Part shown: piece after piece, positions 39,205 through 48,342 of the stretch
Layout: each line of letters starts with the position of its first letter
How positions within the stretch are numbered: the stretch's first letter is position 1
Origin: Christiangramia crocea
Lineage (GTDB): Bacteria; Bacteroidota; Bacteroidia; Flavobacteriales; Flavobacteriaceae
Direction: 5' to 3'
Length of the DNA: 64,000 bases
NCBI RefSeq assembly: GCF_022410465.1
Contig: NZ_JAJSON010000025.1
Span: forward strand, 310,001 to 374,000
Program-made: the position numbers and the translations under genes
Notes under the pieces: model-generated
What the model was told of the DNA's origin: nothing
Databases searched by the model: none
Seen by the model: the letters and a program-made list of their open reading frames with translations, nothing else

Positions 39205-40563
39205 TCAGTTGTTTTGCTGTTTTTTAGCACGGGCTACAGCCTCTTTAAAAGTTTTATCAAATTGCTTTTCCCAATCTCCCTGCTTCGCTTTTATCCCACT
39301 ATGATCGGTATCGGTGTCATAAATCTCCTGGATTAATCCTTTCTCATTATTTGCTTTTTCTACTATAGGTTTTAAGATAGCTTCCAGCTCAGAGTTTTTC
39401 TTTTTTAGGATTTCATCGAAAAAAGCTGATGCGGAGGCCTCTGTATCAGCCTCTGCAGTGACTTTATAGGTCTTTGAAGGTATTGCCTTCCTTAACTCAG
39501 TCCTGTATTTTTCTGCTATAGATTTGGTTATTTTGAAATGAATCTGTTCATGGCCAAGCAGGCTTTTTCTTTCTTTCTTGATATTTGCGTCCGGACCGAA
39601 TTTTTTTTCTGCTGCAGCATCATCTGTAAGCCAGTCTTTCTTCCAGGAGAGATCGGTTTCCATAAAAGGTTTGAGATCTGCGTTGGAAGGCTTATAAGTA
39701 ATAGCCACAGTAACTACTTCTCCATTCCAATTCCAGTTTGGATTAATTACTTTATTGTTTATATAATTTATTCCCGAATAGGTATAAGCATCATAATCTG
39801 TGTTTTCTGGTGCCGAAGCTTTAAAATCGGTCCACTTCAAATTTCTGTAGGATATCTCTTTTCGCTGAATGGATTTATTTCCTACTCTATTTTGTTTACT
39901 TCTTGTGGCATTTACAGCTCCCTGCTGAACCGTATGAGTAAGCTCATGAGCCAGCAGATGTTTTCCTTCTTTAGAATCAGGCTGATAATTTCCCTGCCGG
40001 AAATAAATATCCTTTCCATGAGTAAATGCTTTTGCATTAAGATCTTTGTTGAGTTGATGGGCTGAAGAATCTGTATGAATATTTACTTCTGAAAAATCCA
40101 CTCCAAACGCATTCTCGAATTCTGCCTGAACCTCCGGAGCCATTTTGCCTCCTGAACCTTTTTTATCCTTTAGCTTTTGAGTTAAATCGTGGTGCATTTC
40201 AGGCCTGCCATTAGCTTTCATTTGTACTTCCTCTTCCTTTTCTTCCTTTGCCTGAACAGGCTCTTCTTCCTCCTCAGGCATACTTTGTTTTTGAATTAAC
40301 GGGGTGATTTCCCCAGCCAGGGGTTTTGCCTGAACCTCTTCTTCCTCAGCCTCCATTTTCTGAATATTAGCATGGTTATTTTCCGGTCCTATGACTTTAT
40401 CGGCCATATTATCAGCCTCTTTTTCAAAACTATCCCCAGGAGAATTTACATTCAGTTTGGTCTGTATCGGGGCGATGAAACTTTGCTGATGCTTTTCGCT
40501 ATTTTCCAGAAATTGAGAATTTCCTGGTTTATTTCGCCACCTAAATATTCTTTTCTTAAACAT
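39205..40563 (-). CDS. DUF4157 protein with second DUF922-like zinc protease domain
   Basis: This 452-aa protein opens with a basic stretch (FKKRIFRWRNK) and the DUF4157 leader (IQTKLNV, FEKEADNMADKVI at about 34-58). An acidic linker follows with repeated VQAK/VQMK units (about 70-120). DUF4157 has HELTH at 206-210 (LLAHELTHTVQQG). The C-terminal half (about 235-450) has a different HExxH, GHEQIHFKI with His338, Glu339 and His342. A late YDTDTDHSG plus QGDWEKQF follows, the layout of DUF922 zinc proteases. Two metallopeptidase-type motifs in one short cargo-like protein are unusual. It lies between the tape-measure-family gene (1-bp gap) and the nuclease-tailed DUF4157 protein (23 bp). Confidence 0.85.
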   Translation of the reverse strand: MFKKRIFRWRNKPGNSQFLENSEKHQQSFIAPIQTKLNVNSPGDSFEKEADNMADKVIGPENNHANIQKMEAEEEEVQAKPLAGEITPLIQKQSMPEEEEEPVQAKEEKEEEVQMKANGRPEMHHDLTQKLKDKKGSGGKMAPEVQAEFENAFGVDFSEVNIHTDSSAHQLNKDLNAKAFTHGKDIYFRQGNYQPDSKEGKHLLAHELTHTVQQGAVNATRSKQNRVGNKSIQRKEISYRNLKWTDFKASAPENTDYDAYTYSGINYINNKVINPNWNWNGEVVTVAITYKPSNADLKPFMETDLSWKKDWLTDDAAAEKKFGPDANIKKERKSLLGHEQIHFKITKSIAEKYRTELRKAIPSKTYKVTAEADTEASASAFFDEILKKKNSELEAILKPIVEKANNEKGLIQEIYDTDTDHSGIKAKQGDWEKQFDKTFKEAVARAKKQQNN

Positions 40564-40564
40564 T

Positions 40565-41911
40565 TTAATTCCATTTTACGGTTAATATTGATGCTTTCCA
40601 TGGAATTTTAACCGGAGTAATCGGCCATGGTAAACGATTTAGCAAAATGTCCTCGGTTTGATTTTCTATGTGCAATAAGAAACCAGTAGTATCTTTTATC
40701 AATACACCTTTTCTTTTTAAAAATGTGGACCGGAAAGCCTCAGCTCCGGTATTTTTGAGAGCCTCCCAGTGATCTATCACATTTTTGATCAAATTATCGC
40801 ATTCACTGATCTCATAATCGCTTATCGGCAATTCCAGAGGAACTGGCTGTTGTATAGGATAATCACAAATAAATTTAGCCATGACTAGCTTATCATCAGG
40901 GAAAATCAGTTCTCCAGAAGCCACATAATGTAGCAGGCATACTGCACGTTGCCTGCAGAAATCATTTTGAAATCTGTCATCCTCAAGTAGCCCGGTTCTT
41001 TCAAAAAAACGTTTTAAAAAAGGGTGTAATAAGATAATCCCGGCATTCTCTACCGGTAAAGTTTCACCATCCCCGTTGTATATCTCCTCAAGAGGTAAAG
41101 AGTTTGACACATTCTGAACCGGGATCTCCGCCTCAAGTTTTAAACCTGTTACTTTAGTGATATTAACAGTCAGCTCCTTTAAATTATCTGGAAAGAATGA
41201 TTCAATATCAAGTAGGAAACCCGGCCAAAGCTTTTTGATGATTTTTTCAAGATCAGGTTGGTTAGTTTCTAATGTCAGATGTTGGAGTACCCCGGTAATA
41301 AATAGCACTTCGCTTCTAAACGAGGCATCATAGACCTTACTGGAAACAGCGCAGAACTCCTTAATTTTTTCGGTAATAGCTCTTAACTTTTTTGAAAAAT
41401 CCGGATTTGTTAATTTGGAGACTAATTTCCATCTACATTTTTGATCAGTTTGAAACATTAAACGCCGCACTAAATCAGGTCTCTCTTTTAATTTTTTTAT
41501 CAATTCAGATAAAAACTCCGGTGCATCCAGTAATTTATCACTAAAATTCAATTCTTCTGCATACCATGGTAAACTGCCGGTTCGCAAAAAATGAAAAAAA
41601 TTGTTTTTAACTTCAGCCTCTTTTTTCACTACCGTTCCTTTCTCAGTATCATTAAACAGTAGCTTCAGCTCCTTAATCAAATTATCCCGTACCATGCTTT
41701 CAAAACCTGCCAGCTCCCCGGAATTTACTGATATATTAATAGTAGCCTTTTCTATACGAATTATCTCTTCACTGGAAGCAGGCAATAGCTCATCATAAAC
41801 TTTTTGTATAATTTCTGCGAATTCCACATCGGGAATGGAATCTCTATGTCCAGAATTACAAAAGAGACTGATCATTACTTTATTGATCTTATGTTTTTTA
41901 TTTTTAATCAA
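40565..41911 (-). CDS. contractile injection system tape-measure-family protein (CIS_TMP)
   Basis: This 448-aa protein matches the family annotated as contractile injection system tape measure protein. It shows an N-terminal AEIIQKVYDELLP and IRIEKATINIS, the diagnostic FFHFLRTGSLPWYA (about 105-118), and a C-terminal block GIILLHPFLKRFFERTGLL with RQRAVCLLHYVASGE. The ending is LPWPITPVKIPWK. It is expected to be cytoplasmic before assembly and to fill or organise the tube. It overlaps the end of the 1249-aa gene by 8 bp. At 448 residues it is shorter than classical tape measures, so the length-setting role is taken from the family name rather than shown. Confidence 0.88.
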   Translation of the reverse strand: MIKNKKHKINKVMISLFCNSGHRDSIPDVEFAEIIQKVYDELLPASSEEIIRIEKATINISVNSGELAGFESMVRDNLIKELKLLFNDTEKGTVVKKEAEVKNNFFHFLRTGSLPWYAEELNFSDKLLDAPEFLSELIKKLKERPDLVRRLMFQTDQKCRWKLVSKLTNPDFSKKLRAITEKIKEFCAVSSKVYDASFRSEVLFITGVLQHLTLETNQPDLEKIIKKLWPGFLLDIESFFPDNLKELTVNITKVTGLKLEAEIPVQNVSNSLPLEEIYNGDGETLPVENAGIILLHPFLKRFFERTGLLEDDRFQNDFCRQRAVCLLHYVASGELIFPDDKLVMAKFICDYPIQQPVPLELPISDYEISECDNLIKNVIDHWEALKNTGAEAFRSTFLKRKGVLIKDTTGFLLHIENQTEDILLNRLPWPITPVKIPWKASILTVKWN

Positions 41912-44900
41912 AATCTGAATTTAGCATTTCGGAAATTTGACTCAAGGTCTTCAGAAGTGGATTACTGATTTGTTCCTTGAGTTGGTTTCTGATTATTTTT
42001 ATTTTTTCAGAAACCGGATCAACACCTAACATAACACGGGTACCTTTTTTCCATCTTGCAATGCTATGCTTTGTAAATGAAGGCCAATTTCTTGTGATAT
42101 CGGTCCTGGCTACAATTGCAGCATCTCTACAACTCTGTATATAGAAATAGACGAACATAGTTTCATAATAAATAATCTGTAGAAATGCCTGTTGTGTTGT
42201 ATTAAGCCTGTCCCTGGTCATTTTAAAAATGGTATGTTGAATCTCCTGGATCAGTTTAAATATTTCGGCATCGTGTTTACCGTCCAAAGTTTCTTCAGGT
42301 TCACTCAGGATGAGTTTATACATTGCAAAAACCTTATCCTGATAAAACTGCTGGAATTGTACTATTTGTCTGGAATTTTTCTTTAAGAAAGTACGGAGTA
42401 TCTGCAAACTATTAGTGATATCGGTTTTCGCCATATCCAAACAAGCATTAGCTTCTTCCTGAGGTACATTTATAGTAAGTTCCTGATCCAGAGTTTTAGA
42501 ACATGGTCCATTAGTAGCGGTAAGACTTATCTTTAAATTCAGCTGCTGCCCCGGCCTTACTTTTATAGGGAATTCAAATGAAATTGCATTGTTGGTAGTT
42601 TCTCCAAAAGGCGAGAAGTTCCAGTGAAAATTTTGGTTCTCAATAGCCTTACTGGTATTTTCTACTTGTATGTTTGCAACTGTATGCTGATTGTTAAATT
42701 TAATGTCAGGGCTTATAGTGAATGCAGGTTCAGGTTGCTCTAACACTTTAATGGTTTCAGGAACTTTTTGATCATTTACGGTAAAGGAAATATTCTTTCC
42801 ATATTGGATATTTTCCACTTTATTAGGATCAAAGAACCAGTTATCTCCATTATTTGAAACCAAATTGGCAACCGGTTTATTTTCGATGAATGCTTTTAAA
42901 ACAGCATCGGCTGGGGAAACTTCCAGCAATAATTCATCAGCCTCCTCAGTTTCGCTAACGCATACATGATCCCTTCCGATAAAGAGTGAAACCACGGGGT
43001 CTGGAAACACAAAGGATAAAGCAGGAGTTTCACTACAACACACATAAGGCAGACATAAGTCACCTATAACTGTTCCATGAGCGAGAGTATTAGGCCTTGA
43101 TAAATTGATTAAATCAGAAAAGCCAAATTCAGGGATCCTCTCTCTTATATCTTCATCGAAAGCTGCTATATCCCTTGTACGTATCCCAGTGGAGAATGGT
43201 TGGGATGGGCTCATCCCTAATCCTTCGGTAGTTATTCTCTCCGCAGACCTTTCAGGAAGATGTTCCGCAGTCATCATATTCAATTTTATAAATCTTTCGG
43301 GATCAAATTTTTTTCTCTGGGCCTGGGAATAATACAGTAAAATGAAAGTACCTCCTTTGGGCACTCCGGCCTTATGCTGAGCACCAGGATGAGCGTCTAT
43401 ATAATTCCTAAGTATAAACTGATTAAGCAGCTCATTTTTACGTTCAAGAATTTCTTTATAGAGAATGGTAACTTTTTCTCCCAGACAACAATTTGAAAGT
43501 ATGCGGTTTAATACGCTAAAATAGTTTTCTATATAGGCGCTGTTCTTTAATCTGCTACCATCCTTCAGTAGTTGCTTTTGAAGCTTTTTCTTTGCAGCCC
43601 GGGCTGTTTTACATTGTTCATTTAATGCCTGGAGATATTTTTTCAGATTCTCTTCAGTAAAATCACTGATATTGGATAATTCATTGTCTTCAGTAGCTTT
43701 TAATTTTCCAAGAACAGAAGCGGGTATATCCATAACAGCGATTTGTAATTCTTCTTCCCAATCCCTCACCTTATCCTTTAAGGCGTTACCAATCTTAACA
43801 TTGATAGCACTACCACTATCCCCTGTTTTTATCGCATCACTTCCCTTGCTCCACAAGATTCCAGTAGAGTCAGTACTCTTGTCCATAAAACTTAAAATCG
43901 TATTCTTCTGTTTTTTCGATTTAGGTTGATTAAAAAGCAAGCTTCGCGTGCCAGCCTCTTTCATAAAAAAATTCCTCGCTATAAAACCTCCGGTATCTCT
44001 TCCCGGAATATTTATATTTTCCACCTCTTCATTAGGTTGATCAAGGCTTGGCATTACTTCCATATAATCCAGATGAAGGCCTTTTTGAGTAGTACTGAAA
44101 CGGGAGAGGAATCCCGACGCACTCTTCATCATACATTTCTGTTCCTCATTCCAGGCCTGTAAGATAATCTGGAGGTCTTCAAACTGAGCTTTAAAATCTT
44201 CATAGTCTATAGTCAGTTCATCAGCCATATTTCCAATAGCCACGGGAACAATTTTAAAATCCAGGCCCTTCTCTTTTCGAAGGTTTTCCAAATTCTTCAA
44301 GGTATTTTTCACTTCATGCCCTACATGCCCTTCAATCCTGTAAAAATCATGATCTTCAAGACAATAATCCAGTGGGTCAAATATGGGAGGATAATTATGT
44401 TTGTAATAATTCCAGGTTTTACCCTTATTATTAATTCTCCATAAGTTTAGCATCTCGGCGGGATCAGCCGATTTTTTCAAATTGTAATAAAACGGAAGTG
44501 CCCGTTCTCCGAGACTATGGTAGCCATTTCGGGAAGGTGTAATACGGATTTCATCATGTCTCTCAAGAGCAAAATTTTGAAGCATTTTTAGAATACGCTT
44601 GTACCGGTCTTTCAGGTTCTTGATAGTGCTGGAGTAATCGTGAATTGGTGAAGCATAGAAAGAATGCCTTAAAGAAACAGGCATGTGATGAATTTCTCCC
44701 AATAAAACATGCTTAGGAAAGGCGGCAAAGTCTGCACAGCAAATAGTATAATTTCTTCTTAATTGCTCTAATAGTTCATTATAGGCATTTACCAGATCTT
44801 TATATAAATCGTAGGTATACTGGAAAGTAAGATTCCCTGTCTTAAGATTTTGTAATAACTGACTGCTATTGAAGGAATTCCCTTCGGCAATATCTTTAAA

Positions 44901-45653
44901 GATCTGAAGCTCACCAATCCTTTCAATATGTACAGAAAGGTCTAAAAAGTTGATCTCGTAAGCTGCTTTAAGGCTGGATAAAGAGGATGTATTGCCAGAG
45001 TTTAAAATCACCTTTTTAGCTAAAAACTGATCAAGATTAGAAACTATATTTTCGCCTGAATCATTTAAAAAAGCATTTAGAATTGAATCTTCACTGGCAA
45101 TCTTCCTGGCATTTTCCTGAGAGGTGACCAGTACCCTTAAATTATTTACGACTTCCAGTCCCTGTGCATTACAATCTATACCCGAACAATCATCTTCATC
45201 CTTATGAAAATTTTCAAGGTATAGGAGGGCTACCATATTTTCCTCGTCAATATCTGTTTTCGAATGGAATTTATCTAAGGAGAATACATTCGAAGATGTG
45301 GTATCTTCCTCCAGTTCATACAAGTCCATCACCTTATCATCAACCAGAAAAGTTTCATAAAGAACATTCTCATCTGCGAACTTTTTAAAACCCTTATATT
45401 CAGTTTTTGGTTTATATAAGATATCACCGTCTGTCGTAACGGCGATACCCTTCTCCAGTATGATTGAATCCCCACTGGTTCTTACCTTTAATCCACAAAG
45501 AATTCCGACACCAATTAGTCCGGTTCTTGTTAGTTTATCCTGGTAGTTAATGTGGTCTAATACACGGTTTAATGCCTCGTCTGTTAGCACCTGGTTATCT
45601 TCAAATCGATGATAATGAGGTGCGGTCTCTTTTAAAATCTTATTCGCTGCCAT
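41904..45653 (-). CDS. large eCIS-locus protein of unknown role (baseplate-associated?)
   Basis: I do not recognise this 1249-aa protein as a named Afp/Pvc homologue. The first ~90 residues (HYHRFEDNQVLTDEALNRVL, then GVGILCGLKVRT and GIAVTTDGDILY) resemble the N-terminus of phage or eCIS surface proteins that begin with a FxxxQ-L-x-LN pattern and a GWGVVCGL-type strand. A long helical middle follows (about 150-780). About 930-1080 are PKD/Ig-like strands (TISPDIKFNNQHTVANIQVEN, KISLTATNGPCSKTL), and a helical C-terminus ends the protein. It overlaps the upstream baseplate gene by 14 bp and the tape-measure gene by 8 bp, so it is an integral operon member. It may build a baseplate cage or a receptor-binding appendage. 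Confidence 0.7.
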   Translation of the reverse strand: MAANKILKETAPHYHRFEDNQVLTDEALNRVLDHINYQDKLTRTGLIGVGILCGLKVRTSGDSIILEKGIAVTTDGDILYKPKTEYKGFKKFADENVLYETFLVDDKVMDLYELEEDTTSSNVFSLDKFHSKTDIDEENMVALLYLENFHKDEDDCSGIDCNAQGLEVVNNLRVLVTSQENARKIASEDSILNAFLNDSGENIVSNLDQFLAKKVILNSGNTSSLSSLKAAYEINFLDLSVHIERIGELQIFKDIAEGNSFNSSQLLQNLKTGNLTFQYTYDLYKDLVNAYNELLEQLRRNYTICCADFAAFPKHVLLGEIHHMPVSLRHSFYASPIHDYSSTIKNLKDRYKRILKMLQNFALERHDEIRITPSRNGYHSLGERALPFYYNLKKSADPAEMLNLWRINNKGKTWNYYKHNYPPIFDPLDYCLEDHDFYRIEGHVGHEVKNTLKNLENLRKEKGLDFKIVPVAIGNMADELTIDYEDFKAQFEDLQIILQAWNEEQKCMMKSASGFLSRFSTTQKGLHLDYMEVMPSLDQPNEEVENINIPGRDTGGFIARNFFMKEAGTRSLLFNQPKSKKQKNTILSFMDKSTDSTGILWSKGSDAIKTGDSGSAINVKIGNALKDKVRDWEEELQIAVMDIPASVLGKLKATEDNELSNISDFTEENLKKYLQALNEQCKTARAAKKKLQKQLLKDGSRLKNSAYIENYFSVLNRILSNCCLGEKVTILYKEILERKNELLNQFILRNYIDAHPGAQHKAGVPKGGTFILLYYSQAQRKKFDPERFIKLNMMTAEHLPERSAERITTEGLGMSPSQPFSTGIRTRDIAAFDEDIRERIPEFGFSDLINLSRPNTLAHGTVIGDLCLPYVCCSETPALSFVFPDPVVSLFIGRDHVCVSETEEADELLLEVSPADAVLKAFIENKPVANLVSNNGDNWFFDPNKVENIQYGKNISFTVNDQKVPETIKVLEQPEPAFTISPDIKFNNQHTVANIQVENTSKAIENQNFHWNFSPFGETTNNAISFEFPIKVRPGQQLNLKISLTATNGPCSKTLDQELTINVPQEEANACLDMAKTDITNSLQILRTFLKKNSRQIVQFQQFYQDKVFAMYKLILSEPEETLDGKHDAEIFKLIQEIQHTIFKMTRDRLNTTQQAFLQIIYYETMFVYFYIQSCRDAAIVARTDITRNWPSFTKHSIARWKKGTRVMLGVDPVSEKIKIIRNQLKEQISNPLLKTLSQISEMLNSDFD

Positions 45654-48339
45654 TGTCGTTATTTTTTAATTCACCAAGTGATGATTTATTAAGGATGATA
45701 GAGTGACTGGAGTCTCCATCTTTATTACAGTCGTGCAAATTACCTTGTGGATAAATGGTTTCCAGAGAATGAAGCATATCTACAAGTGGCTTGAGAAATT
45801 CATTGTCTTTTTGATCTTTCGGCGAACTCATTTTTTTCTGAAGCCATTTTTTATATAGAGTCTGTAAATCTTCCATAGGATTTTTTTCCTCTGGTTCAAT
45901 GTTTTCATCTTTCGGATCTGAACCTATCCAGCAAATCCTTGTAAGGATATGCGCGGGAACTTCAGCTCGAATGGTTCTCTCTGCAAATTCTCTGAAAAAC
46001 ATATTTGAAAATCTCCGGGTCCAGCCTGGTAAAACAAAAGTGAGTCTGAAAGAATAAGGATCTTCTGGTTTACATTGCATACAGTCTTCATCTACACATA
46101 TTTCCATGAATTTCTTCTCTGCTTCCGGATCTTTCTTATCGGGATGAAAAAGAATATTCTCAAAAACATAGGCACCTTCATCAGTTACCTTATCAAATAT
46201 GAACCCTGCATATTCCTCGATTGCTTCACTAGCTAAAGTCTTATCATCATAGGTTTCTGGATGTATAGCAATTATCTCAAAAGAATGATCGATTAAATTG
46301 AATCCCCAATTATCACCTGCCGCAGGAAATAACTGAAAATTTTCTTTATTCCAGGAAAGACTTACAGCTTTCCATAGAGCCGTTTCGGCCTCCCATTCCG
46401 ATTCAAATTCGCCAGTTCCCGTAAAAAGCGCCTCCCCATTCTTAGAGAAAATTCGCCATTTCCATTTGCCTGAATCAGAAAAGATTTCATGATAATATTT
46501 GGTCAAATCCCTTCTTGAAGAATCTCTGATTCCTAAAAGCCTGTTTATACGGTTTTCTAGCCCTGATACGTTTAAGGTATCCCAAACCCCATGTTCTTCT
46601 CCAAAATGGTTGAAGGCCGTTCCCCTGTTATATCCCAGGGATGGATATTCTTTTATCAACCTGGATTTTTGCCATAAGGCAGTTTCCTTATTCTCAAGAC
46701 CAAAAAGATCGGTCATTAGAAAAACATAATCGTTCATGTTTTCTGCAAAACGAGCGAGTAAGTGATCCAGGATCTCATTTTTCCTTCCTACGAAATCGTC
46801 TATTTCTGATAGAAAAAGACCGGTGTTCTGGTTGAAATTTTCAGAATCAGGAATAATTTTTTCCAGGTCTTTAATATCATTCAGCACTTCAGAAAAATAA
46901 GTGCGGTTTCCATCCAGATCTGCAGACAGAAGTTGGCCAACATTTTTAAGGTGTGCAAAATATGTGGCGAGTACCTGATCAAAGATTGTCAGGTATGATT
47001 TTAATTGTAGTTTCTTTGCATGTCTTTCTTCAGGAAAAGAAGGAGATAAGCCTTTGTTTCCTACCCCGTATAGAGCCGGCAGATCATTTTGAATACTGAA
47101 ATAATCAGCTTCATTTCTAAAATTTCCTTGTGGATAGGCTAAATCTTCATAAGCAACCCGCAGGGAGCGATTATACTCTCTGAATTTTTGCCTGAATCTA
47201 TTTTTAACCTCTGCCTTATCAATATTGATAGGGATAACATCCTTGAAAATGTTTAAGGTGCTGTTCTCCAGGCAAATATCGATCACCTTATCGAAATCCT
47301 TTGGAAAACAGATTTTCCATTCATTTTCCAGTGGCGCACAGTCATCAGAACTTTCCTCCTGATCATTACAGGGGCAGGAATTCATTGATAATTTCCTAAT
47401 TCTGGATATTCCGGGAGTTTCTGAAATAATTTTTATAAGATCGCTTAACCTTACCTCATTCCGGAAATTTGCTTTTTTTAATTCAGCATCGGTAATAAAT
47501 CCATTTTTTAATACAGGTCCATTAAAAATTTCGTCCGATGATAAACCTTCTTCTATTAAATCTAAAAGAGTGTATCTTTTGACCGATGGAGAAACATATT
47601 CCTGAATTCTGAAAAGTACCTCCACAACGATATTAAGGGCATTAGCCGTTTTATCAATTTCTATGTCTCCGCAAACCTGAAATTCAAATGATTTTACTTC
47701 AGTTACTTCGATAAGATCTTCACATAAGTTACGATTTGAATGATAAGTCCTGTAAATTTCATTCTCAATCTCATTGACTTTTTCTATTCTGTTGGGATCT
47801 TCTTCATCCAGCTCCCTGATATCGGTATCGAGTTCATAATAAATTTGATTTAATCCCTTCAAAGTAAACTCCTTTCTGTTCTCATAATCTGGCAGAAGGT
47901 CTTCTTCATAACTTAATTTTCCCCTTGGGTTACTTTCAGTTGCCTCATCCATTAAGGAACAATGCATATAGATCTTTCGATCTTTATATGGCCTGATAAA
48001 AGCATTCTTCACCCCTTCTATATCTATAAACAACTTTCTGTAATCATTCTCGGTAATGGATTTTGTGGTCAACACTTCTTTTGCCGAAGGAAACTTATCC
48101 AATACTTCCCTGGATTGTAGATCTACAAGGTCAGACACTGGCATATTGATTCTATAACCCAGATCTGTAATGGCATAACAAAGAACCTCTAAAATGGTTA
48201 TTCCAGGGTCATGCAGATTATAATCTGTCCATAATTTCCGCGACATAGCAGTGATGTGATCAAGACCAACCTTTCTTAGATAATTGAAGTCCTGTTCATC
48301 TTTGGTAGTCGTTCTTTTAGGAATATTTAAAGTCTCCAT
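45640..48339 (-). CDS. baseplate wedge protein (Afp12/Pvc12-like)
   Basis: This 899-aa protein has the N-terminal signature LWTDYNLHDPGITILEVLCYA, then ITDLGYRINMPV (about 36-70), shared by the larger baseplate wedge subunit of eCIS and T6SS-like systems. The DPGxTxLE and TDLGYR blocks are the anchor of this family. A Cys-rich loop lies at about 318-330 (CPCNDQEES) and again near 755-765 (CVDEDCMQC), possible metal or disulfide sites. The C-terminus is acidic and Ser/Asn rich. It starts 3 bp after the stop of the other wedge gene and overlaps the 1249-aa gene, consistent with assembly as a heterodimeric wedge around the spike. Confidence 0.9.
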   Translation of the reverse strand: METLNIPKRTTTKDEQDFNYLRKVGLDHITAMSRKLWTDYNLHDPGITILEVLCYAITDLGYRINMPVSDLVDLQSREVLDKFPSAKEVLTTKSITENDYRKLFIDIEGVKNAFIRPYKDRKIYMHCSLMDEATESNPRGKLSYEEDLLPDYENRKEFTLKGLNQIYYELDTDIRELDEEDPNRIEKVNEIENEIYRTYHSNRNLCEDLIEVTEVKSFEFQVCGDIEIDKTANALNIVVEVLFRIQEYVSPSVKRYTLLDLIEEGLSSDEIFNGPVLKNGFITDAELKKANFRNEVRLSDLIKIISETPGISRIRKLSMNSCPCNDQEESSDDCAPLENEWKICFPKDFDKVIDICLENSTLNIFKDVIPINIDKAEVKNRFRQKFREYNRSLRVAYEDLAYPQGNFRNEADYFSIQNDLPALYGVGNKGLSPSFPEERHAKKLQLKSYLTIFDQVLATYFAHLKNVGQLLSADLDGNRTYFSEVLNDIKDLEKIIPDSENFNQNTGLFLSEIDDFVGRKNEILDHLLARFAENMNDYVFLMTDLFGLENKETALWQKSRLIKEYPSLGYNRGTAFNHFGEEHGVWDTLNVSGLENRINRLLGIRDSSRRDLTKYYHEIFSDSGKWKWRIFSKNGEALFTGTGEFESEWEAETALWKAVSLSWNKENFQLFPAAGDNWGFNLIDHSFEIIAIHPETYDDKTLASEAIEEYAGFIFDKVTDEGAYVFENILFHPDKKDPEAEKKFMEICVDEDCMQCKPEDPYSFRLTFVLPGWTRRFSNMFFREFAERTIRAEVPAHILTRICWIGSDPKDENIEPEEKNPMEDLQTLYKKWLQKKMSSPKDQKDNEFLKPLVDMLHSLETIYPQGNLHDCNKDGDSSHSIILNKSSLGELKNNDNGSE

Positions 48340-48342
48340 AAT

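Noticed and set aside
39538-40065. Plus-strand open frame of 175 aa inside the DUF4157/DUF922 gene
   Set aside because: It is the antisense of a strongly supported gene, is rich in Phe/Ile/Cys as antisense frames of Glu/Lys-rich proteins are, and matches nothing.
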